From positions 366,874 to 430,873 of the forward strand of contig NZ_QQAR01000001.1 in NCBI RefSeq assembly GCF_003350375.1: a stretch of DNA of 64,000 nt, given 5' to 3'. Source of the DNA: Flavobacterium sp. AG291. GTDB taxonomy: Bacteria; Bacteroidota; Bacteroidia; Flavobacteriales; Flavobacteriaceae. This document shows, in pieces, positions 26,562-33,112 of this stretch (within the stretch, counting starts at the first letter, position 1; each line of letters opens with the position of its first letter). The position numbers and the translations under genes were made by a program. The notes below the pieces were generated by a model. That model was given only the letters and a program-made list of their open reading frames with translations, made no database searches and was not told the origin of the DNA.

Positions 26562-26592
26562 TTTGTCAGGTATAAAAAAAGATGTAGTTTTG
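26562..26592 (+). promoter_or_regulatory. rpsU promoter
   Basis: TTTG (26562-26565), exactly 19 bases, TAGTTTTG (26585-26592): a consensus match. The predicted start near 26598 gives a leader of about 23 bases that contains the Shine-Dalgarno sequence. Confidence 0.82.
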
Positions 26593-26605
26593 CAGCCTTA
26601 ACGAG

Positions 26606-26613
26606 AGGAGGTG
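26606..26613 (+). promoter_or_regulatory. Exceptional Shine-Dalgarno sequence of rpsU (AGGAGGTG)
   Basis: Eight contiguous bases complementary to the usual bacterial anti-Shine-Dalgarno (CACCTCCT), 7 bases before the ATG at 26621. None of the other starts in this window shows a comparable site. Work in Flavobacterium has shown that bS21 helps hide the 16S rRNA tail in the ribosome, and that rpsU carries a strong SD so that ribosomes lacking bS21 translate it preferentially. This site fits that autogenous circuit. Confidence 0.85.
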
Positions 26614-26620
26614 TTATATT

Positions 26621-26815
26621 ATGTTGATTATACCAATTAAAGACGGAGAAAATATTGATAGAGCGCTTAAGCGTTACAAAAGAAAATTTGATAAAACTGG
26701 TGTAGTGCGTCAGCTAAGAAGTCGTCAGGCTTTCATCAAACCTTCGGTTGTAAGAAGAGCTCAAATACAAAAAGCAAGTTATATCCAGGGATTAAGAGAT
26801 TCTCTAGAGAATTAA
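26621..26815 (+). CDS. rpsU: 30S ribosomal protein bS21
   Basis: 64 residues, MLIIPIKDGENIDRALKRYK at the N-terminus, with the basic RKFDKTGVVRQLRSRQAFIKP core of bS21. It sits on the 30S platform next to bS18 and bS6 and the 16S 3' tail. The gene has a consensus promoter, the strong SD described above, and a terminator 25 bases after the stop. Confidence 0.96.
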   Translation: MLIIPIKDGENIDRALKRYKRKFDKTGVVRQLRSRQAFIKPSVVRRAQIQKASYIQGLRDSLEN

Positions 26816-26839
26816 TTAATTTTAAGGATTAATGATATT

Positions 26840-26887
26840 ACCGTTAGCAGGAAAGTTTTATAACTTTGCTGTTAACGGTTTTTTTTT
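26840..26887 (+). terminator. rpsU terminator whose T tract touches the xerC start
   Basis: 18-bp near-perfect inverted repeat: arms 26840-26857 and 26862-26879 (two non-Watson-Crick positions), loop TTAT, then eight T residues ending at 26887. The xerC ATG is 26888-26890. The 3' half of the hairpin also contains TAACTTTG (26861-26868), a perfect -7 element, so xerC may be transcribed from a promoter built into the terminator. Confidence 0.85.
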
Positions 26888-27805
26888 ATGGTTAATTCTA
26901 AACAGGCATACGCAGATTATCTTTTAAAGGAGAAGAATTATTCTCTCCTGACACTTCGTGCTTATACGGATGATGTGTCTGCATTTGAGCGATTTATTAA
27001 AGAGCAGGATGAAGATGCTGAGCTTGAAAATGTTGTTTATAGTCACGTACGAAGCTGGGTGGTTCATCTTGTTGAAGGTGGTGTGGCTAATAAGTCGGTT
27101 AACAGGAAAATTTCTTCACTAAAATCGTTTTATAAATTTCTATTGCGTTCAAAACAAATTTCTGTAAATCCTTTGCAGCAACATAAGTCGCTAAAGACTG
27201 AAAAGAAAGTTCAGATACCCTTTTCTGAAAAAGAGTTGAATGATGTGGTGGCTGATATAGAATACACTGATGATTTTGAAGGGATTAGAAATAGGTTGAT
27301 AATTGAGCTTTTTTATACTACGGGTATTCGTCGCGCTGAACTTATAGGTTTAAAGTTGGGTAGTTATGATTCCGGGAACGGAACGCTGAAGGTGTTGGGT
27401 AAACGGAATAAGGAACGGATGCTGCCTGTTTTGCCTTGTACGGCTCAATTGCTGGGTAGGTATATGGTGGAAAGGAGAGCTTTGGCGGAGATTAACGATG
27501 CTGATGTGTTAATTTTGAATAATCGGGGCAATAAAGTGAGTGAATCATTTGTTTATAGGTTAATAAATGGTTACTTTAGTGTTGTCTCCGGTAAGGTAAA
27601 GAAAAGTCCGCACGTGCTTCGGCATACCTTTGCAACGCATCTTCTCAATAACGGAGCCGACTTGAATTCAGTAAAGGAATTGCTGGGTCATGCGAGCTTA
27701 TCTTCTACACAAATATATACCCACAGCAGTCTTGCTGAGTTGAAAAAAGTGTACGGTGATGCGCATCCGCGTAATCGGGGCGATTCCTCAACGTTTAACG
27801 ATTAA
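26888..27805 (+). CDS. xerC: Tyrosine recombinase XerC-like
   Basis: 305 residues. N-terminal SAM-like core-binding domain (about 1-95), then the catalytic domain with the tetrad residues: Arg148 (TTGIRRAEL), His242 and Arg245 ([12 protein letters not shown]), His268 (LLGHASLSS) and Tyr277 (TQIYTHSS). Length and context (a housekeeping position between rpsU and hpf) fit the chromosome-dimer resolution recombinase acting at dif, not a phage or transposon integrase. XerD-type function cannot be excluded from sequence. Confidence 0.9.
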   Translation: MVNSKQAYADYLLKEKNYSLLTLRAYTDDVSAFERFIKEQDEDAELENVVYSHVRSWVVHLVEGGVANKSVNRKISSLKSFYKFLLRSKQISVNPLQQHKSLKTEKKVQIPFSEKELNDVVADIEYTDDFEGIRNRLIIELFYTTGIRRAELIGLKLGSYDSGNGTLKVLGKRNKERMLPVLPCTAQLLGRYMVERRALAEINDADVLILNNRGNKVSESFVYRLINGYFSVVSGKVKKSPHVLRHTFATHLLNNGADLNSVKELLGHASLSSTQIYTHSSLAELKKVYGDAHPRNRGDSSTFND

Positions 27806-27817
27806 AAGTTTTAGATT

Positions 27818-28120
27818 ATGAAAGTAAATGTTCATGCAGTCAACTTTAATGTTGACAGGAAGCTGGTTGGTTATGTTCAGGACAGGTTGAATAGACTTGA
27901 AAAGTATTATGACAGGGTTGTGAATTCTGATGTGTATTTTAAACTGGATAATACGAGTGAAAAGCAAAATAAGATCGCAGAGATTAAAATAGCAGTCCCG
28001 GGGGATGAGTTTATAGTTAAAAAGCAGTGTAAATCATTCGAGGAGGCGGTTGAGCTTGCGGCAGATTCCATGGAACGTTTATTGATGAAAAGAAAGCAAA
28101 AAATCAGGACGCATTCATAA
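27818..28120 (+). CDS. hpf: Ribosome hibernation-promoting factor, HPF/YfiA family (short form)
   Basis: 100 residues, 12 bases after xerC. MKVNVHAVNFNVDRKLVGYV, KLDN, EIKIAVPGDEFIVKKQCKSF and a basic tail LLMKRKQKIRTHS match the short HPF/RaiA fold that occupies the tRNA and mRNA channel of idle ribosomes in stationary phase. The long-form C-terminal dimerisation domain is absent. It is followed by a terminator that overlaps the next promoter. Confidence 0.92.
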   Translation: MKVNVHAVNFNVDRKLVGYVQDRLNRLEKYYDRVVNSDVYFKLDNTSEKQNKIAEIKIAVPGDEFIVKKQCKSFEEAVELAADSMERLLMKRKQKIRTHS

Positions 28121-28144
28121 AAAGAAAAAAAACCTGAAAAATGT

Positions 28145-28174
28145 TTTGATTAAAAAATAAATTCTATACATTTG
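28145..28174 (+). promoter_or_regulatory. Promoter of the tRNA-tuf-secE-nusG operon
   Basis: TTTG (28145-28148), 18 bases, TACATTTG (28167-28174). The expected start, about 28180, lies inside the 5' arm of the hairpin at 28176-28197, so new transcripts would lack a full stem while read-through from hpf would contain it. Confidence 0.78.
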
Positions 28175-28175
28175 C

Positions 28176-28206
28176 AGTCCGTTAGAAATAGCGGACTTTT
28201 TTATTG
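28176..28206 (+). terminator. Terminator after hpf, overlapping the tRNA promoter
   Basis: Arms AGTCCGTTA (28176-28184) and TAGCGGACT (28189-28197) form a 9-bp stem with one G-T pair and a GAAA tetraloop, followed by a T-rich tail. It ends transcription coming from xerC-hpf. Confidence 0.85.
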
Positions 28207-28212
28207 TAAGTT

Positions 28213-28286
28213 GCCGGTGTAGCTCAGCTGGCTAGAGCAGCTGATTTGTAATCAGCAGGTCGTGGGTTCGAGTCCCTCCATCGGCT
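28213..28286 (+). tRNA. tRNA-Thr (anticodon TGT)
   Basis: A complete cloverleaf: acceptor GCCGGTG / CATCGGC with one G-T pair, D-arm GCTC/GAGC, anticodon stem GCTGA/TCAGC with loop TTTGTAA, and T-arm with GTTCGAGTC. The discriminator is T and CCA is not encoded. First gene of the tRNA-tuf operon. Confidence 0.95.
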
Positions 28287-28403
28287 CTAAAATAAAGAGC
28301 TTTGTGAGATTTGATTAAGTTTTTGATTGTCAATTATTTGAAAGAAAATCACAAATTTGTTCTTAAGGTTTTTGAAGAAAAAGCAACTGAAAAGTAAAGG
28401 TTA

Positions 28404-28484
28404 GGGGAGATACTCAAGCGGCCAACGAGGACGGACTGTAAATCCGTTGGGAAACCTTCGCAGGTTCGAATCCTGCTCTCCCCA
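28404..28484 (+). tRNA. tRNA-Tyr (anticodon GTA)
   Basis: Acceptor GGGGAGA / TCTCCCC, anticodon stem ACGGA/TCCGT around CTGTAAA, a long class II variable arm (about 28451-28460), T-loop GTTCGAATC and discriminator A. 81 bases without encoded CCA. Confidence 0.95.
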
Positions 28485-28571
28485 CAAAAAAAAGTTATTT
28501 GAGTATTGAGTTGTGAATAATAAGCTGTTTTTGGCTTAGGGTTTAAAATTCATGTTGAGATGACGAGACAG

Positions 28572-28643
28572 GCCGGTGTAGCTCAGGGGTAGAGTGCTTC
28601 CTTGGTAAGGAAGAGGTCACGGGTTCAAATCCCGTCATTGGCT
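28572..28643 (+). tRNA. tRNA-Thr (anticodon GGT)
   Basis: Acceptor GCCGGTG / CATTGGC (two G-T pairs), anticodon stem CTTCC/GGAAG with loop TTGGTAA, T-loop GTTCAAATC. The order Thr-Tyr-Thr before tuf recalls the Thr-Tyr-Gly-Thr-tuf order of other bacteria, but I see no tRNA-Gly in the 87-base spacer between Tyr and Thr. Confidence 0.95.
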
Positions 28644-28698
28644 CAAGTTTAAAAGAATTTGAACACTAATTATATAACTAAGATTAAATTATTAAATC

Positions 28699-29886
28699 AT
28701 GGCAAAGGAAACTTTTGATAGGTCGAAGCCGCACCTTAATATAGGTACAATCGGGCACGTTGACCACGGTAAAACTACTTTGACTGCTGCTATTACAAAA
28801 GTATTAGCTGATGCAGGTCTTTCTGAGGCTAAATCATTTGACCAAATTGATAACGCTCCTGAAGAAAAAGAAAGGGGTATTACTATTAATACTTCTCACG
28901 TAGAGTATGCTACAGCTAACCGTCACTACGCTCACGTTGACTGTCCAGGTCACGCGGATTACGTTAAGAACATGGTTACTGGTGCTGCTCAGATGGACGG
29001 TGCTATCCTTGTAGTTGCTGCAACTGACGGACCGATGCCACAAACTCGTGAGCACATCCTTCTAGGTCGCCAGGTAGGTGTTCCAAGAATGGTTGTATTT
29101 ATGAACAAAGTGGATATGGTTGATGATGCTGAGCTTCTTGAGCTAGTTGAAATGGAAATCAGAGATCTACTTTCTTTCTATCAATATGATGGTGATAACG
29201 GACCAGTTATCCAGGGTTCTGCTCTAGGTGCGCTTAACGGTGAACCAAAATGGGTTGATACTGTAATGCAATTGATGGATGCGGTTGATAACTGGATTGA
29301 GCTTCCTGCTCGTGACGTTGATAAGCCATTCCTAATGCCGGTTGAAGACGTATTCACAATTACTGGTCGTGGTACTGTTGCTACAGGTCGTATCGAAACA
29401 GGTGTTGCTAATACAGGTGACGCAGTTGAAATCATCGGTATGGGTGCTGAGAAACTTACTTCAACTATTACTGGTGTTGAGATGTTCCGTAAAATCCTTG
29501 ACAGAGGTGAAGCTGGAGATAACGTAGGTCTACTTCTACGTGGTATCGATAAAGCTGATATCAAAAGAGGTATGGTTATCATCAAGCCAGGATCTGTTAA
29601 ACCACACGCTCACTTTAAAGCAGAGGTTTATATCCTTAAAAAAGAAGAAGGTGGACGTCACACTCCATTCCACAACAACTACCGTCCTCAGTTCTACGTT
29701 CGTACAACTGACGTAACAGGAACAATTTCTCTTCCTGCAGGTGTTGAGATGGTAATGCCAGGTGATAACCTTACTATCGATGTGCAACTACTTAGCCCAA
29801 TCGCTCTTAGCGTAGGTCTACGTTTCGCTATCCGTGAGGGTGGTCGTACAGTAGGTGCAGGTCAGGTTACTGAAATACTAGACTAA
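28699..29886 (+). CDS. tuf: Elongation factor Tu
   Basis: 395 residues. GTPase that delivers aminoacyl-tRNA to the ribosome. G1 [10 protein letters not shown]2 region [13 protein letters not shown]3 [13 protein letters not shown]4 NKVDMVD and G5 SALGA are all present, followed by domains II and III ([12 protein letters not shown]; ending [16 protein letters not shown]). Codon use is strongly biased, consistent with one of the most expressed genes. It is cotranscribed with the upstream tRNAs. Confidence 0.98.
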   Translation: MAKETFDRSKPHLNIGTIGHVDHGKTTLTAAITKVLADAGLSEAKSFDQIDNAPEEKERGITINTSHVEYATANRHYAHVDCPGHADYVKNMVTGAAQMDGAILVVAATDGPMPQTREHILLGRQVGVPRMVVFMNKVDMVDDAELLELVEMEIRDLLSFYQYDGDNGPVIQGSALGALNGEPKWVDTVMQLMDAVDNWIELPARDVDKPFLMPVEDVFTITGRGTVATGRIETGVANTGDAVEIIGMGAEKLTSTITGVEMFRKILDRGEAGDNVGLLLRGIDKADIKRGMVIIKPGSVKPHAHFKAEVYILKKEEGGRHTPFHNNYRPQFYVRTTDVTGTISLPAGVEMVMPGDNLTIDVQLLSPIALSVGLRFAIREGGRTVGAGQVTEILD

Positions 29887-29911
29887 TTTATAGTTAAAAT
29901 AAAAAGCCAGC

Positions 29912-29948
29912 CTGGTGCTGATGCATCAGCTGGCTTTTAACAAACGGG
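29912..29948 (+). terminator. Extended hairpin between tuf and tRNA-Trp
   Basis: Outer stem AAAAGCCAG (29912-29920) / CTGGCTTTT (29940-29948), then CTG/CAG and an inner GTGC/GCAT stem, followed by only a short T run. It probably attenuates tuf transcription so that fewer transcripts reach tRNA-Trp, secE and nusG, or acts as a processing site; its tail overlaps the first bases of tRNA-Trp. Confidence 0.65.
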
Positions 29949-30014
29949 CGTAGTTCAAGGGTAGAATAGCGGTCTCCAAAACCGTTGATGGGGGTTCGAA
30001 TCCCTCCGCCCGTG
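29944..30014 (+). tRNA. tRNA-Trp (anticodon CCA)
   Basis: Acceptor ACGGGCG / CGCCCGT, anticodon CCA in the loop CTCCAAA, T-loop GTTCGAATC, and discriminator G as required for tRNA-Trp. The start overlaps the tail of the upstream hairpin by a few bases. Confidence 0.92.
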
Positions 30015-30030
30015 CAAAAACAATATAACA

Positions 30031-30228
30031 ATGGCAAAAGTTACTAATTACATATCAGAAGCATTTACTGAGCTTAAATCAAATGTAACATGGCCTGAAT
30101 GGGCTGAAGTTCAACGTTTGACTATTATTGTTGCTGTATTTTCAGTAATATTTGCGTTGGTTACTTTTGGAGTGGATAAAGGCTTTGAAGTTCTTGTCGC
30201 TAAGTTTTATGCTTTATTAAAAAACTAA
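30031..30228 (+). CDS. secE: Preprotein translocase subunit SecE
   Basis: 65 residues, single-helix form. MAKVTNYISEAFTELKSNVTWP carries the amphipathic segment and the conserved TWP, followed by one membrane helix (about 33-58). It clamps SecY in the SecYEG translocon. Ten bases separate it from nusG, the universal arrangement. Confidence 0.94.
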   Translation: MAKVTNYISEAFTELKSNVTWPEWAEVQRLTIIVAVFSVIFALVTFGVDKGFEVLVAKFYALLKN

Positions 30229-30238
30229 TTTTATTACA

Positions 30239-30790
30239 ATGACTGATAACAATGTCAAAAAGTGGTATGTGGTTAGAGCTGTAAGCGGTCAGGAAAATAA
30301 AGTTAAAAACTACATAGAAACAGAAATTAGCAGACTAGGGATGTCTGATTATATTTCTCAGGTACTTGTTCCAACTGAAAAGGTGGTTCAGGTTCGTGAT
30401 GGAAAAAAAATCAGCAAAGACCGTGTTTACTTTCCTGGCTATGTAATGATTGAGGCTAATTTAACCGGTGAAATACCGCATATTATAAAGTCTATTACCG
30501 GTGTTATCGGTTTTCTAGGAGAGACTAAAGGTGGCGATGCTGTTCCTTTACGTTTAGCTGAAGTAAACAGAATGCTTGGTAAAGTAGACGAATTGTCTGT
30601 TAAAACTGATAACGTTTCTATACCATTTGCGGTAGGAGAGACGGTAAAAGTTATTGACGGACCATTTAACGGTTTTAACGGAAACGTTGAAAAAGTTAAT
30701 GAAGAAAAGCGTAAGCTTGAGGTGATGGTGAAGATCTTTGGAAGAAAGACTCCGCTTGAGCTAAGTTTTATGCAGGTTGAGAAAGTATAA
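30239..30790 (+). CDS. nusG: Transcription termination/antitermination factor NusG
   Basis: 183 residues. NGN domain (KKWYVVRAVSGQENKVKNYI; FPGYVMIEA; IKSITGVIGFLG) and a C-terminal KOW domain (VKVIDGPFNGFNGNVEKV). It binds RNA polymerase at the clamp and couples it to Rho or the ribosome. Encoded ahead of the L11 operon as usual. Confidence 0.96.
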   Translation: MTDNNVKKWYVVRAVSGQENKVKNYIETEISRLGMSDYISQVLVPTEKVVQVRDGKKISKDRVYFPGYVMIEANLTGEIPHIIKSITGVIGFLGETKGGDAVPLRLAEVNRMLGKVDELSVKTDNVSIPFAVGETVKVIDGPFNGFNGNVEKVNEEKRKLEVMVKIFGRKTPLELSFMQVEKV

Positions 30791-30812
30791 TTTTGTTACA
30801 CTTATTATAAAT

Positions 30813-30841
30813 CACATCATTCGCTTCCAAATGAAGATGTG
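30813..30841 (+). promoter_or_regulatory. Leader hairpin before rplK, possible L1 target
   Basis: CACATC...GATGTG with an inner TTC/GAA extension and one bulge forms a 9-bp hairpin 19 bases before the rplK start. In E. coli, ribosomal protein L1 represses the L11-L1 operon through its leader; this could be the equivalent, but I cannot match it to the L1-binding motif. Confidence 0.35.
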
Positions 30842-30859
30842 CTAAATTTTTTTAAAGAA

Positions 30860-31297
30860 ATGGCTAAAGAAATTAGTAAAGTAGTTAAACTACAAGTTAA
30901 GGGAGGTGCTGCGAATCCGTCGCCACCGGTTGGACCTGCATTGGGAGCTGCTGGGGTTAATATCATGGAGTTCTGTAAGCAATTTAATGCCAGAACACAA
31001 GATAAACCCGGTAAAGTTCTACCAGTACAAATTACTGTGTACAAAGACAAATCTTTCGAGTTTGTTGTTAAAACGCCACCGGCTGCAATCCAACTACTGG
31101 AAGCTGCTAAACTTAAAGGAGGTTCTGGTGAGCCAAACCGTAAGAAAGTAGCAAGCGTTACCTGGGATCAGATCAGGACTATTGCTGAAGACAAAATGGC
31201 TGACCTAAATGCTTTCACAATCGAGAAAGCTATGAGTATGGTAGCTGGTACAGCAAGGTCTATGGGTATAACAGTATCAGGAGCAGCTCCTTTTTAA
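30860..31297 (+). CDS. rplK: 50S ribosomal protein uL11
   Basis: 145 residues from the ATG at 30860 ([20 protein letters not shown]); a GTG 21 bases upstream is in the leader hairpin and is not used. The thiostrepton-loop segment [21 protein letters not shown] and the RNA-binding C-terminus [11 protein letters not shown] are conserved. It forms the stalk base with 23S rRNA. Confidence 0.97.
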   Translation: MAKEISKVVKLQVKGGAANPSPPVGPALGAAGVNIMEFCKQFNARTQDKPGKVLPVQITVYKDKSFEFVVKTPPAAIQLLEAAKLKGGSGEPNRKKVASVTWDQIRTIAEDKMADLNAFTIEKAMSMVAGTARSMGITVSGAAPF

Positions 31298-31317
31298 TCT
31301 AAAAAGAAAAAGAAGAC

Positions 31318-32007
31318 ATGGCAAAATTGACAAAAAAACAGAAAGAGGCTGCTTCAAAAATTGAGAAGAACAAGCTGTATTCATTGAAAGATGCTTCTGC
31401 ATTAATCAAAACAGTTGCTTCTGCAAAATTTGATGAGTCTGTTGATATCGCAGTACGTCTGGGTGTAGATCCAAGAAAAGCGAATCAAATGGTGAGAGGT
31501 GTTGTAACGCTTCCTCATGGTACAGGTAAAGATGTAAGAGTTCTTGCTCTTGTTACACCTGATAAAGAAGCTGAGGCTAAAGCTGCTGGTGCTGACTACG
31601 TAGGTTTAGATGATTACCTTCAAAAAATTAAAGACGGATGGACAGATGTTGATGTTATCATCACTGTACCTGCAGTTATGGGTAAATTAGGTCCTCTAGG
31701 TAGAATATTAGGTCCTCGTGGTCTAATGCCAAACCCTAAAACAGGAACTGTTACTATGGAAGTAGGTAAAGCTGTTGCTGATGTTAAAGCTGGTAAAATC
31801 GACTTTAAAGTTGATAAAACCGGTATCGTTCATGCAGGAATCGGAAGAATCTCTTTTGAGGCTGACAAGATTACTGAGAACGCGCACGAAATTATTCAAA
31901 CATTAATCAAATTGAAACCAACTGCAGCTAAAGGTACATACATTAAGAGTATCCACATCTCTTCTACTATGAGCCCTGCTATCGCTTTAGATCCTAAAGC
32001 AGTATAA
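31318..32007 (+). CDS. rplA: 50S ribosomal protein uL1
   Basis: 229 residues. [39 protein letters not shown] and the C-terminal [13 protein letters not shown] region are classic L1 signatures. It forms the L1 stalk and may repress its own operon. 20 bases after rplK. Confidence 0.97.
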   Translation: MAKLTKKQKEAASKIEKNKLYSLKDASALIKTVASAKFDESVDIAVRLGVDPRKANQMVRGVVTLPHGTGKDVRVLALVTPDKEAEAKAAGADYVGLDDYLQKIKDGWTDVDVIITVPAVMGKLGPLGRILGPRGLMPNPKTGTVTMEVGKAVADVKAGKIDFKVDKTGIVHAGIGRISFEADKITENAHEIIQTLIKLKPTAAKGTYIKSIHISSTMSPAIALDPKAV

Positions 32008-32029
32008 TTGGTAGTTAAAAAGTTTTATT

Positions 32030-32545
32030 ATGACCAAAGAAGAAAAATCAAGAGTTATTGAAGATTTAACTGCACAGTTGGCTGGTACAAACGTTGTTTA
32101 TGTAACAGATATTTCAGGACTTAATGCAGAGAATACTTCAAACTTAAGAAGAGCTTGTTTTAAAGCTGGTATCAAACTTGAGGTTGTTAAAAATACCCTT
32201 CTTGAAAAAGCTATGGGTAGCTTAGATAACAACTATGGTGAACTACCTTCTATCCTAAAAGGAAGTACTTCTATCATGATTGCAGAGAACGGTAACGCTC
32301 CTGCTAAAATCATCAAAGAATTCCGTAAAAAATCTGATAAACCAGTTCTTAAAGGTGCTTACATCCATGAGGCTGTATTCATCGGTGACAACCAGCTTGA
32401 CGCCCTTGTAGCACTTAAATCTAAAGACGAAGTTATCGGAGAAATCATCGGTCTTCTTCAATCTCCTGCTAAAAACGTTGTTTCTGCACTTAAATCAGGT
32501 GGTAGTACAATTGCAGGACTTGTTAAAACATTATCTGAAAGATAA
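32030..32545 (+). CDS. rplJ: 50S ribosomal protein uL10
   Basis: 171 residues. MTKEEKSRVIEDLTAQLAGT at the start, then VYVTDISGLNAENTSNLRRA and KNTLLEKAM for rRNA binding; the C-terminal helix (LLQSPAKNVVSALKSGG) holds the L7/L12 dimers. 62 bases separate it from rplL. Confidence 0.96.
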   Translation: MTKEEKSRVIEDLTAQLAGTNVVYVTDISGLNAENTSNLRRACFKAGIKLEVVKNTLLEKAMGSLDNNYGELPSILKGSTSIMIAENGNAPAKIIKEFRKKSDKPVLKGAYIHEAVFIGDNQLDALVALKSKDEVIGEIIGLLQSPAKNVVSALKSGGSTIAGLVKTLSER

Positions 32546-32607
32546 TAACCCCGCGAGAACGCACTTTATAAATTATATATTACAAACTATTTAAAACGAT
32601 AGAAAAA

Positions 32608-32985
32608 ATGGCAGATTTGAAACAATTCGCAGAACAACTAGTTAACTTAACAGTTAAAGAAGTTAACGAACTAGCTACAATATTAAAAGATGAGTATGGA
32701 ATCGAGCCTGCTGCTGCTGCAGTAGTTGCTGCTGGTCCTGCTGCTGGAGGTGATGCTCCTGCTGCTGCTGAGCAAACTGAGTTCACTGTAGTTCTTAAAG
32801 ATGCTGGTGCTTCTAAACTTGGTGTTGTTAAAGCTGTAAAAGAACTTACAGGTTTAGGACTTAAAGAAGCTAAAGATCTTGTAGATGCTGCTCCAACAAA
32901 CGTAAAAGAAGCTGTTTCTAAAGAAGAGGCTGAAGGTCTTAAGAAAGCTTTAGAAGAAGCTGGAGCTGTTGTTGAGCTTAAATAA
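32608..32985 (+). CDS. rplL: 50S ribosomal protein bL7/L12
   Basis: 125 residues. N-terminal dimerisation helix ([20 protein letters not shown]), an Ala/Gly/Pro-rich flexible hinge (about 37-56) and the factor-binding domain ([21 protein letters not shown] ... [14 protein letters not shown]). Codon use is highly biased. A long hairpin follows it. Confidence 0.97.
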   Translation: MADLKQFAEQLVNLTVKEVNELATILKDEYGIEPAAAAVVAAGPAAGGDAPAAAEQTEFTVVLKDAGASKLGVVKAVKELTGLGLKEAKDLVDAAPTNVKEAVSKEEAEGLKKALEEAGAVVELK

Positions 32986-33008
32986 GCTTACATCGGTTAC
33001 AAAACCCA

Positions 33009-33046
33009 GGTTTAGGCCTTGAGAAGTACTCTCAAAGGCCTAAACC
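33009..33046 (+). terminator. Large hairpin between rplL and rpoB (attenuator or RNase III-type site)
   Basis: 12-bp outer stem GGTTTAGGCCTT (33009-33020) / AAGGCCTAAACC (33035-33046), one bulged A, an inner GAGA/TCTC stem and a 5-base loop, followed by ATTTTTCG. The position matches the attenuator/processing region between rplJL and rpoBC of other bacteria, which sets the high ratio of L12 to polymerase subunits. Confidence 0.8.
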
Positions 33047-33112
33047 ATTTTTCGTATAATAACATTTTATACGCTTTTTACTAAATTTTTTTAATCAAAA
33101 TTTTGTCCATTG

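Noticed and set aside
26888..27805. XerC-like recombinase as sign of a mobile element
   Set aside because: Neighbours are rpsU and hpf, a housekeeping setting; there are no attachment repeats, no cargo and no tRNA truncation.
28485..28571. Possible tRNA-Gly between tRNA-Tyr and the second tRNA-Thr
   Set aside because: The 87 bases contain no acceptor or T-loop (GTTCRANNC) pattern; only an AT-rich spacer is present.
29181..29585. 134-residue minus-strand frame inside tuf
   Set aside because: Complement of a highly conserved, codon-biased gene; the long frame follows from codon bias.
33110..33112. TTG as the rpoB start
   Set aside because: An ATG follows directly at 33113 and gives the N-terminus [11 protein letters not shown] expected for Flavobacterium RpoB.
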